DNA of 64,000 bases, from assembly GCA_963518845.1 (NCBI GenBank), contig CAUQKV010000005.1, positions 21,616-85,615 of the forward strand, read 5' to 3'. Each line of letters opens with the position of its first letter. The stretch's first letter is position 1. The position numbers and the translations under genes were made by a program. The stretch comes from JABCPE02 sp963518845. GTDB lineage: Bacteria; Bacteroidota; Bacteroidia; Flavobacteriales; Weeksellaceae. This document shows, in pieces, positions 1 through 7,280 of the stretch. The notes below the pieces were generated by a model that saw nothing but the letters and a program-made list of their open reading frames with translations, made no database searches and had not been told where the DNA came from.

Positions 1-1
1 T

Positions 2-313
2 TTAGTGGTTTTTCAGCCGCATCTTTTCAGCAGAACGAAGGATTTCGCTGATGGTTTCGCTGAAAGTTTGTCCAAAGCAGATGAGCTGTTGCTGCTGGAT
101 ATTTATCCAGCGAGAGAATTACAAGAAAATTTTTCCGAAATTACTTCCGAGTGGTTGTTAGAAAAAGTAAATTTGCAAAATAAAGAAGTTTCTACCCTTG
201 CGGCTGCATTTGATAAAATCAAAAGTAAGGATTTTGATGTTCTGCTCACAGTAGGTGCAGGAAATATAGACACCCTCTATGACGGTATAGTGGAGTGGAT
301 GGAGAATAGATAA
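2..313 (+). CDS. murC: UDP-N-acetylmuramate--L-alanine ligase, C-terminal part (truncated by window edge)
   Basis: The frame is open at the left edge, so only about the last 103 codons are present. MurC is the cytoplasmic ATP-dependent ligase that adds L-alanine to UDP-MurNAc in peptidoglycan precursor synthesis. The segment VVFQPHLFSRTKDF is the conserved start of the MurC C-terminal domain (usually FQPHRYTRT), followed by a LLLDIYPARE stretch also typical of the family. A GTG at position 5 lies inside this domain and is not a start. One base separates the stop from the ftsQ ATG, as expected in the dcw cluster order murC-ftsQ-ftsA-ftsZ. Confidence 0.9.
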   Translation, partial: LVVFQPHLFSRTKDFADGFAESLSKADELLLLDIYPARELQENFSEITSEWLLEKVNLQNKEVSTLAAAFDKIKSKDFDVLLTVGAGNIDTLYDGIVEWMENR

Positions 314-314
314 G

Positions 315-1181
315 ATGAAAAAGAAATATAGGTTTTTGAAAATCATTTTCGTAGCGGGAATTTGGATATTTCTGCTCAGATTTTCTTTACAAAGGTTTAA
401 TAATAGACCTGTGGAGGATATCGTAGTGAAAATGCTGCAAAAAGAACCTGTGTTTTTTATCAATGATAAAATTGTCAGAGAAATCATAAGAAAGGAAAAT
501 CCGACAAATAGGATAGGAGATTTGAATATTTTGTCCTTGGAAAGGGCGATAAGAGCAATGCCCATGGTGGATAGTGCGAATGTTTACTTGAAACTAAATG
601 GACAATTAAATTTGGATATTAGCCAGAGAATTCCTATTTTTCGGCTTTCAAAAAAAGATAAATCTTTTTATGTAGATGAAAAAGGGATGGAATTCCCTGC
701 ATCTAAAAATTATTCCTATCAGTGTATGCTGGTTTCTGGGAAGGTAAATCCAGAGGAATATCCCATGCTGGTGGAGCTTGTGAAAATCATAAATAGAGAT
801 GATTTTAGCAAAAATTTCTTTGTTGGGATTAGTAAAAAAGGAAATGATTATTATCTGATGACCAATGACGGGAACTATGTTGTAGAACTGGGAAGACTGG
901 AAAATTTAGGGTTTAAGATAAAAGGATTTAAGACTTTTGTAGAAAAATATTTGATTTATCAAGACCAAATGAAATATTCAAAGATTTCAGTGAAATATGA
1001 TAATCAGATAGTGACTACTCTGCGAAAGGGAAATGAAGATAAAGAATCCAAAGAAAGAGTCTATAAACCTGATGAAAAAAGTAAGGAGGAAGTAAAGAAA
1101 GACTCTGACACTGAAAGCAAAAAAGAAGAAACAAAACCAAAATCTGAGAAATCAGAGGAAAACAAAGATAAAAAGAAATAG
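315..1181 (+). CDS. ftsQ: Cell division protein FtsQ
   Basis: FtsQ is a bitopic inner-membrane divisome protein linking cytoplasmic FtsZ/FtsA to periplasmic wall synthesis. The 288-residue product has one N-terminal membrane segment (about residues 7-23), then a POTRA-like region (about 35-105) and a beta domain, the FtsQ layout. The sequence is divergent, so the call leans on position between murC and ftsA. The last 50 or so residues form a very hydrophilic Lys/Glu/Ser tail (KSKEEVKKDSDTESKKEE...) absent from classical FtsQ. It starts 1 nt after murC and ends 18 nt before ftsA, so it is co-transcribed. Confidence 0.85.
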   Translation: MKKKYRFLKIIFVAGIWIFLLRFSLQRFNNRPVEDIVVKMLQKEPVFFINDKIVREIIRKENPTNRIGDLNILSLERAIRAMPMVDSANVYLKLNGQLNLDISQRIPIFRLSKKDKSFYVDEKGMEFPASKNYSYQCMLVSGKVNPEEYPMLVELVKIINRDDFSKNFFVGISKKGNDYYLMTNDGNYVVELGRLENLGFKIKGFKTFVEKYLIYQDQMKYSKISVKYDNQIVTTLRKGNEDKESKERVYKPDEKSKEEVKKDSDTESKKEETKPKSEKSEENKDKKK

Positions 1182-1199
1182 TAAAAACACGAATATTAG

Positions 1200-2582
1200 A
1201 TGGAAGCAAATGAATATTCAGTAGGACTAGATATAGGGACGACAAAGATAGTAGCCATAGTAGGGCGTAGAAGCGCTCATGGGAAGATAGAGGTGATGGG
1301 AGTAGGAAAGAGCAAGAGTCTCGGTGTACGAAAAGGTATAGTGCATAACATCGCTCATACCATTAGTTCCATTAAAGCCGCTATCAGCGAGGCAGAAAAG
1401 TCAGCAAAAGTTCCTATCAAAAAAGTAACTGTAGGTATTGCAGGGAAACATATCCGTTCCTTACAGCATACAGATTATATAGGGAGACAAGACCCAGAGT
1501 CCTATATCACTGAAGTGGATATATCAAAACTAAAAGAGCAGGTTAAGAAAATAGCTGTGCATCCAGGTGAAGAGATTATCCATGTCCTTCCACAGGAATA
1601 TAAAGTAGATTCAGAAGAAGAAATTATAGAACCAATAGGTATGCATGGAACTCGTCTAGAAGCTAAGTTTCATGTGGTAGTGGGACAGATGGCATCTATC
1701 AAAAATGTGGTTCGATGTGTCAAAGAAGCAGGTTTAGAGCTGGAAGCTTTGACTTTGGAGCCTCTGGCATCTGCTGAGGCTGTTCTTACTCAAGAGGAGA
1801 AAGAAGCAGGAGTGGCTATTGTAGATATAGGAGGAGGAACTACAGATGTAGCTGTTTTTAAGGATAATATTATCCGTCATACTTGCGTTATACCTTACGG
1901 AGGAGGAATCATCACAGAAGATATCAAGGAAGGTTGTTCTATCATAGAAAAACACGCAGAGCAGTTAAAGATAAATTTTGGTTCAGCGGTTCCTGAATTA
2001 GAAAAAGAAAATGCTTATGTTACCATACCAGGGCTTCACGGAAGAGAGGAAAAGGAAATTTCTTTGAAATCCCTTGCAAGTATTATCAGTGCAAGAGTGG
2101 AGGAAATCCTAGAGATGGTAAATAATGAATTAAAATCCTATGGAGCTTATGAAATGAAGTCCTATGGCATCAATGAGCAGAAAAGAAAACTCATCGCAGG
2201 AATGGTGCTTACAGGAGGAGGTTCTAACCTGAGAAACCTTCGTCAGTTGGCAAATTATGTGACAGGATTTGACTGTAGAATAGGCTATGCTAATGAGTAT
2301 ATCATTAATGATAAAAACCAACTTTTGAGAAGTCCAGAGTATTCTACAGCTATCGGGTTACTAATGGAGAGTCTTAGAATCAATGAAAAACAAGAAAATA
2401 TAGAGATACAACACAAAAAAGAGGAGGTTTCTAAACCAGTAGTAGAGGCTACGCCAGAACCTGTGGAGGCAAAACCAGAAAATGTATCACCAAAAGATAC
2501 TCGAGAAGAAATTAAACAAGAAGCATGGAGTGTGCGTTTCTTGAAAAAGTTTAAGAATTTTTTTGAGGAAGAAGAAAATTAA
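1200..2582 (+). CDS. ftsA: Cell division protein FtsA
   Basis: FtsA is the actin-like ATPase that tethers FtsZ filaments to the membrane and recruits later divisome proteins. The phosphate-1 motif VGLDIGTTKIVAIVG is at residues 8-22, the phosphate-2 region is VDIGGGTTDVAVF near 210, and the adenosine motif is VLTGGGSNL near 340. After an acidic/Pro linker the protein ends in FLKKFKNFFEEEEN, an amphipathic helix matching the FtsA membrane-targeting sequence. At 460 residues it is slightly longer than usual because of the linker. It sits 18 nt after ftsQ and 50 nt before ftsZ. Confidence 0.97.
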   Translation: MEANEYSVGLDIGTTKIVAIVGRRSAHGKIEVMGVGKSKSLGVRKGIVHNIAHTISSIKAAISEAEKSAKVPIKKVTVGIAGKHIRSLQHTDYIGRQDPESYITEVDISKLKEQVKKIAVHPGEEIIHVLPQEYKVDSEEEIIEPIGMHGTRLEAKFHVVVGQMASIKNVVRCVKEAGLELEALTLEPLASAEAVLTQEEKEAGVAIVDIGGGTTDVAVFKDNIIRHTCVIPYGGGIITEDIKEGCSIIEKHAEQLKINFGSAVPELEKENAYVTIPGLHGREEKEISLKSLASIISARVEEILEMVNNELKSYGAYEMKSYGINEQKRKLIAGMVLTGGGSNLRNLRQLANYVTGFDCRIGYANEYIINDKNQLLRSPEYSTAIGLLMESLRINEKQENIEIQHKKEEVSKPVVEATPEPVEAKPENVSPKDTREEIKQEAWSVRFLKKFKNFFEEEEN

Positions 2583-2632
2583 TTAAAAGAAAAAATAATA
2601 AAAACAAGGATATAAAAAGATAACATAAACAT

Positions 2633-4525
2633 ATGGGAGGTTTTAATCAAGATATAAAAATAGACTTCAATTCTCCTAAAGATAAATCGTCTATTATTAA
2701 AGTGATTGGTGTAGGTGGTGGAGGAAATAATGCACTACAGCACATGTACGAAAGAGGTATCCATGGAGTTGATTTTATCGTGCTAAACACAGACGCACAA
2801 GCGTTGGATGAACATTCTGTATCTAATAAAGTTCAGCTTGGAACACGAACAACAGAAGGGCTAGGTGCAGGAGCAGATCCAGAAGTAGGCGAAAAGGCCG
2901 CTATCGAAAGTATGGATGATATCAGAGAAGCACTTGGTCATAATACCAAAATGGTATTCATCACCGCAGGTATGGGTGGTGGAACAGGTACAGGTGCTGC
3001 ACCAGTGGTTGCTCAGGTAGCTAAAGAATTGGGTATTCTCACTGTGGCGATTGTAACTTTGCCTTTTGATTTTGAAGGAAAAAGAAGGCTGGAACAGGCT
3101 CATTCTGGATTAGAAAAATTAAGAGAAAATGTAGATTCTTTGATTATTATTAATAATGATAGATTGGCAGAACAATATCCTGATTTAGACTACGAGGAAG
3201 CATTTTCTCAAGCAAATGAAGTGCTGACCAACGCAGCTAAAGGTATGGCAGAGGTTATTACCGCCCCGTTTAAAGTTAATATTGACTTCCGTGATGCTAA
3301 AACTGTCCTTGAAAATTCAGGAACGGCATTGATGTCCATAGGAATAGCATCAGGAGAGAATAGGGCAGAAGATGCAGTGAAGAGAGCGCTGGATTCTCCA
3401 TTGTTAAATGATAATAAGATTACAGGAGCGAAAAAAGTAATGCTTCTTATTCTAAGTGGAGATGAGCATAAAGCGAAAATGAATGAAATTAAATTCATTA
3501 GTAGTTATATTCAGAATGAAGCAGGAGGAGGAAACAAGGCGGATGTTATTTTCGGAGTAGGAACAGAGGATGGATTAGGAGAGTCTATTAAGGTCTTGGT
3601 GGTAGCGACAGGATTTGCTCCTGGACATGAGAAGAATACAGTTATCCCAGCAGAGCGTATTATTCATGATTTGAATGGAGGTATTAAAAAACCAGATATA
3701 CCAGTTGTAGAATCTCAACCCGTTAAAGAAACTCCTGCGAATGATGTTCGCAGACCAAGTAATAGACAAGAAATTAGAGAAGAACAGAAAAGACAGTTTT
3801 TTCGTTTAGATAATAATTCTAACTCTAATACCAATTCTAATTCTAATTTTCCTACCAATAGTTTTTTGGTAGAAAAAGCGGAAGAAAAGTTTGATTTTCA
3901 CCAGACAACTGTACTAGAGGAGAAAGAAGATGATTTCGCGACAGGTTTTAAATTCAGAGAGGAAGAAGAACCTTCTTTTTTCGAAGCGGAAGAAGAGCCA
4001 GTGAAGGAATATGATCTGTTTTCTTATGCTGAGCTGGAGCCAGTTTCTTTTACATTTGATTTAGAGGAAGATAAACCAAAAGAAGAAGACTTTTCTTTTC
4101 AAATGAAAGAAGCGCCTGTCAATTTCAGAATGGAAATGAGAGAGGAAGTTTCTTATCAAAAAGAAGAACCTAAATTTCCTGCAACTAATCAAACTCACCC
4201 AGAAACTCCAAAAAATGATTTTCCTAATATAGAGCAGAAAGAGGAATTTACTATCATTGAAAAAAGAAGAACGGAAGAGGAAGATAGCAGAATACAGGAA
4301 AGAAGAAATAAATTAAAAGAGTTTAATTCTTCTAAATTTCAAGGAAATGATGAGAAAAAAATAGACATCTATGAAATGATTCCTGCTTTTAGAAGAAGAA
4401 ATATAGATGTTGATTTTGAAAATCCGTTAGATAGGGAACAAAAAATATCTAGTTTTATTTCCGAAAACAACAAAGGAAAAATGGAAGTAAGACAAAACAG
4501 ATTCTTGAATAAAGATGTAGATTAA
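2633..4525 (+). CDS. ftsZ: Cell division protein FtsZ with long C-terminal linker
   Basis: FtsZ is the tubulin-like GTPase that forms the Z ring. The GTP-binding signature GGGTGTG is at residues 115-121, with GVGGGGNNA near 27-34 and the T7 loop NIDFRDAK near 216-223. The globular part ends near residue 335. It is followed by roughly 250 residues of acidic, low-complexity linker, including an Asn-Ser repeat near 394-406. The product is 630 residues, against about 380-400 in E. coli or B. subtilis. The tail IYEMIPAFRRRNID matches the partner-binding C-terminal peptide of Bacteroidota FtsZ. A terminator follows directly, so this is the last gene of the dcw transcript. Confidence 0.97.
   Translation: MGGFNQDIKIDFNSPKDKSSIIKVIGVGGGGNNALQHMYERGIHGVDFIVLNTDAQALDEHSVSNKVQLGTRTTEGLGAGADPEVGEKAAIESMDDIREALGHNTKMVFITAGMGGGTGTGAAPVVAQVAKELGILTVAIVTLPFDFEGKRRLEQAHSGLEKLRENVDSLIIINNDRLAEQYPDLDYEEAFSQANEVLTNAAKGMAEVITAPFKVNIDFRDAKTVLENSGTALMSIGIASGENRAEDAVKRALDSPLLNDNKITGAKKVMLLILSGDEHKAKMNEIKFISSYIQNEAGGGNKADVIFGVGTEDGLGESIKVLVVATGFAPGHEKNTVIPAERIIHDLNGGIKKPDIPVVESQPVKETPANDVRRPSNRQEIREEQKRQFFRLDNNSNSNTNSNSNFPTNSFLVEKAEEKFDFHQTTVLEEKEDDFATGFKFREEEEPSFFEAEEEPVKEYDLFSYAELEPVSFTFDLEEDKPKEEDFSFQMKEAPVNFRMEMREEVSYQKEEPKFPATNQTHPETPKNDFPNIEQKEEFTIIEKRRTEEEDSRIQERRNKLKEFNSSKFQGNDEKKIDIYEMIPAFRRRNIDVDFENPLDREQKISSFISENNKGKMEVRQNRFLNKDVD
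3815..3847 (+). repeat. Hexanucleotide tandem repeat inside ftsZ linker
   Basis: Five imperfect copies of AAYTCT/AATACC occur in frame, coding for (Asn-Ser)2-Asn-Thr-(Asn-Ser)2 in the disordered FtsZ linker. Unit length is a multiple of three, so expansion or loss would change linker length without breaking the frame. Confidence 0.8.
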
Positions 4526-4529
4526 AAAT

Positions 4530-4560
4530 AAAAAACTCCACATTTAGTGGAGTTTTTTTT
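4530..4560. terminator. Bidirectional intrinsic terminator between ftsZ and the minus-strand barrel gene
   Basis: A 7-bp stem ACTCCAC/GTGGAGT (4535-4541 with 4547-4553) closes a 5-nt ATTTA loop, flanked by an A-run on the left and a T-run on the right. It can therefore end transcription from ftsZ (plus) and from the convergent minus-strand gene, whose stop codon (4559-4561) sits in the T-run. Confidence 0.9.
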
Positions 4561-5056
4561 ATCGCATAAAAACGAATTTATCGTAATATTTACTCATATA
4601 GGTCAGACCTATATTGATATTAACTCCTATAGAAAAGCCTTTTAGATTTTTTTCAGAATCAAAAGGGATAGAATATCCGCCATAGACATTCATGAATTTC
4701 AAAAGAGAAAAACCTACGATAGGACTGAAATGTTTAGTAGAAACCACCAAACCAGCATATCCGCCGCCGTCGTAGTATCCTACTTTTAGTTCTGGGATAA
4801 AATGATCTTTGCTGTCTACTCCTCTGAAATAGCGCCCAAAAGCTCCTATTGTAATGGATTTGTCCTGTCTTCCTGCATTGTAGTCTATACCTACAGCGAG
4901 GGAATTTCTGCCAATGTAGTTGTAATCCAGACCGATAGCCGTTTTGGCAAGGATGTCTTCCTTAAAAGAAAACTTGTTTTGTGCAAACAGTCCCACAGAG
5001 AAAGATACGAGTAAAATACTAAAAATATTCCTCAATTGATTTTTTCTATTTTCCAT
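4559..5056 (-). CDS. Small predicted outer-membrane beta-barrel protein
   Basis: Function not recognised. I chose the ATG at 5056 (MENRKNQLRNIF...) over the in-frame one at 5080, because it gives a clean signal peptide (NIFSILLVSFSVGLFAQ) and an 11-nt overlap with the symporter stop, compatible with translational coupling. The mature part of about 140 residues alternates polar and aromatic/glycine residues (IGLDYNYIGRNSLAVGIDYNAG, IGAFGRYF, VGYYDGGGYAG) and ends in KFVFMR, as in small outer-membrane barrels. It is the distal gene of a two-gene unit with the transporter at 5046-6470 and could serve as an accessory porin, though nothing in the sequence proves this. Confidence 0.65.
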   Translation of the reverse strand: MENRKNQLRNIFSILLVSFSVGLFAQNKFSFKEDILAKTAIGLDYNYIGRNSLAVGIDYNAGRQDKSITIGAFGRYFRGVDSKDHFIPELKVGYYDGGGYAGLVVSTKHFSPIVGFSLLKFMNVYGGYSIPFDSEKNLKGFSIGVNINIGLTYMSKYYDKFVFMR

Positions 5057-6470
5057 AATTTTCTGCTTTTTCTTGATCAAATTCTCCTTCCCATTTTGCG
5101 ATGAAAACAGAAGCTACACAGTTCCCAATCACATTCAGAGAGGTTCTTCCCATATCCATCAGTTCATCAATTCCTAAAATAGCTGAGATGATAATCAGCG
5201 GAAGTCCAAATTGCTCGGCTGTAGCGATAAGGACAATCAGAGAGGCTCTTGGTATGGCTGCCACTCCCTTACTTGTAATCATCAATGTAAGACACATCAA
5301 CAGCTGCTGCCCGAAACTCATCTCTATCCCAGCGGCTTGAGCCACGAATATAGATGCTAATGATAGATAAAGTGCAGTTCCATCAAGGTTAAAGCTATAT
5401 CCCGTAGGCACCACGAAGGAAACAATTCTACGAGGCACGCCAAAAGCTTCCATATTGCTCATTACTTTAGGCAAGGCAGCATCAGAGCTTGTCGTAGCAA
5501 AAGCGATAGAAACAGGCTCTTTGATGGCAGAAATGAAGTTTTTGATTGGGATTTTCAGATACATAGCCAAAGGCAGTAATACCAGCATAACAAATGCAAA
5601 TATCGCGGCATAAAGAGTCAGCAGGAGTAAGAACAAATATTTTAAAATGTCTATTCCCATATGTCCTACCGTGTATGCCATCGCTGCACCTACTCCCACA
5701 GGAGCAAAATACATCACGATTTTAGTGTATTTAAACATTACTTCCGCTAGACTTTCCACAAAGTCTATCATCGGCTTTTTCTTCTTTTCATCCAGCATAG
5801 CCAGTCCGATACCAAAAACCACAGAGAAAACTACAATTTGCAGAACCTGATTTTCATAAATAGACTTTATAATATTTTCAGGGAAAATATCACGGAAGAA
5901 AGCGGTCACCTTGTATATCCATTGGTCAGCTTCAGGAATTTGTTTTAGAGCTTTTAAATCATTTTCCTTAACTCCAGAACCTGTAGGCAGGTCGTGCTGA
6001 GGAAACTGGCTCAAATCTATCCCTACACCAGCATTGGATATATTGATGGATACCAAACCTATTAGGATAGCAAGTGTGGTCGCTACATTGAAGTAAAGCA
6101 AAGATTTCCACGCCATTCTTCCTACTTGTTTTAGGTCAGAGTGTCCAGCAATTCCGTAAACCAAAGTCGCGAACAAAATAGGGCCTACAATGGTTTTTAC
6201 TAATTTGATAAACCCGCTGCTCAGAGGCTGTAGAGCCATCGCTACACCAGGAAACTCCACACCTATCACCACGCCCACAATCATGCTGGTAAGTATCCAA
6301 GTCGTAAGGTCTTTTTTCAAAATGGCATAAAATAAAAAAGCGCCACTGATGACAAAATGTGTCCCAGAGAGCACCACCTTAGAAAGAGGCGAAAAAAAGT
6401 TAATTCCATAGACAACAGCTCCAAGAGTCATTATCAATAATGGAAATAATCTAAATATAAATGAATTCAT
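5046..6470 (-). CDS. Dicarboxylate/amino acid:cation symporter (DAACS family)
   Basis: Inner-membrane secondary transporter of the glutamate/aspartate/C4-dicarboxylate:cation symporter family (GltP/DctA/SdcS). The 474-residue product has about 8-10 hydrophobic segments plus the re-entrant-loop signatures: the serine-rich TTSSDAALPKVM motif and the TM7 motif GYSFNLDGTALYL. Two extra N-terminal membrane segments (about residues 7-55) precede the usual start, as in the longer Bacteroidota members. Substrate (glutamate, aspartate or succinate/malate) cannot be read with confidence. A -7 element lies 20 nt upstream, and the small barrel gene overlaps its 3' end. Confidence 0.9.
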   Translation of the reverse strand: MNSFIFRLFPLLIMTLGAVVYGINFFSPLSKVVLSGTHFVISGAFLFYAILKKDLTTWILTSMIVGVVIGVEFPGVAMALQPLSSGFIKLVKTIVGPILFATLVYGIAGHSDLKQVGRMAWKSLLYFNVATTLAILIGLVSINISNAGVGIDLSQFPQHDLPTGSGVKENDLKALKQIPEADQWIYKVTAFFRDIFPENIIKSIYENQVLQIVVFSVVFGIGLAMLDEKKKKPMIDFVESLAEVMFKYTKIVMYFAPVGVGAAMAYTVGHMGIDILKYLFLLLLTLYAAIFAFVMLVLLPLAMYLKIPIKNFISAIKEPVSIAFATTSSDAALPKVMSNMEAFGVPRRIVSFVVPTGYSFNLDGTALYLSLASIFVAQAAGIEMSFGQQLLMCLTLMITSKGVAAIPRASLIVLIATAEQFGLPLIIISAILGIDELMDMGRTSLNVIGNCVASVFIAKWEGEFDQEKAENYGK

Positions 6471-6489
6471 TACTACTTTTTGTTTGTTG

Positions 6490-6497
6490 CAAATATA
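6490..6497 (-). promoter_or_regulatory. Bacteroidota -7 element of the symporter gene
   Basis: Read on the minus strand this is TATATTTG followed by C, a perfect match to TAnnTTTGY, ending 20 nt before the symporter ATG at 6470. No clear -33 TTTG was found at the expected distance. Confidence 0.55.
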
Positions 6498-6552
6498 ATG
6501 AATAAACTAAAAAGAGGAAACATAAGAGTCTTTTAAGCAAATTATTAAATCA

Positions 6553-7152
6553 TCAGGAAGGTTTATCAGAATCGCTTAGAAGTTTAAAACTCATTCTGTG
6601 ATAAGGCGTTACGCCGTGTTTCTTGATAGCCTCTCTATGGGCTTTGGTGGGATAGCCTACATTCTTGTCCCAAGCGTATTCAGGGAATTCTTCGTGGAGT
6701 TTCAGCATGAGCTGATCTCGGTAGTTTTTAGCTAAAATAGAAGCAGCTGCGATAGAAAGCACCTTGCTGTCGCCTTTTACAATGCACTCATGTGGAATAA
6801 AATTATACGGATGAAACCTATTCCCGTCCACTAAAATCAGCTCTGGTCGGGTTTTTAGCTGGTCTAATGCCAAGTGCATCGTATGGATGCTGGCATTCAG
6901 TATGTTATGCTGGTCAATGAAAGACGGTGGAACTTCTGCAATCGCAAAATCCACAGCATTTTCCCTGATGTATAGGTCTAATTCTAACCGAACCTTTGTG
7001 GTGAGTTTTTTAGAGTCATTGATGAGGTCGTGGTTAAATTTTTCATCAATAATCACAGCGGCAGCGACCACAGGACCTGCCAGACAGCCTCTTCCTACCT
7101 CATCACAACCAGCCTCAATACAAATTTCAGACCAAAAACGCTTTAAATTCAT
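6553..7152 (-). CDS. rnhB: Ribonuclease HII
   Basis: RNase HII cuts RNA in RNA:DNA hybrids and removes single ribonucleotides misincorporated in DNA. The 199-residue protein has the family motif GCDEVGRGCLAGPV with catalytic Asp17 and Glu18, the third acidic residue Asp109 in LILVDGNRF, and the KGDSKVLSIAAASILAK segment, with the remaining Asp probably just after it in KNYRD. Length is typical. It is monocistronic or weakly linked to neighbours: 82 nt separate it from the symporter start on the same strand, and it diverges from the SusC gene. Confidence 0.96.
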   Translation of the reverse strand: MNLKRFWSEICIEAGCDEVGRGCLAGPVVAAAVIIDEKFNHDLINDSKKLTTKVRLELDLYIRENAVDFAIAEVPPSFIDQHNILNASIHTMHLALDQLKTRPELILVDGNRFHPYNFIPHECIVKGDSKVLSIAAASILAKNYRDQLMLKLHEEFPEYAWDKNVGYPTKAHREAIKKHGVTPYHRMSFKLLSDSDKPS

Positions 7153-7192
7153 AAATATTCAATAAAAATTAAGTTTTAAATAAAATTTAGCA

Positions 7193-7220
7193 CAAATTTA
7201 ATATTTTTTTTACAAATCTA
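7193..7220 (-). promoter_or_regulatory. Two overlapping candidate -7 elements for rnhB
   Basis: On the minus strand both TAAATTTG (7193-7200) and TAGATTTG (7213-7220) fit TAnnTTTG upstream of rnhB. Neither has a convincing -33 partner, so the true promoter is undecided. Confidence 0.35.
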
Positions 7221-7280
7221 TTGTTTTTATTAAAAAAATGTTATAAAATTGTCAAAGAAAAACCAAAATAACTTTTAATT

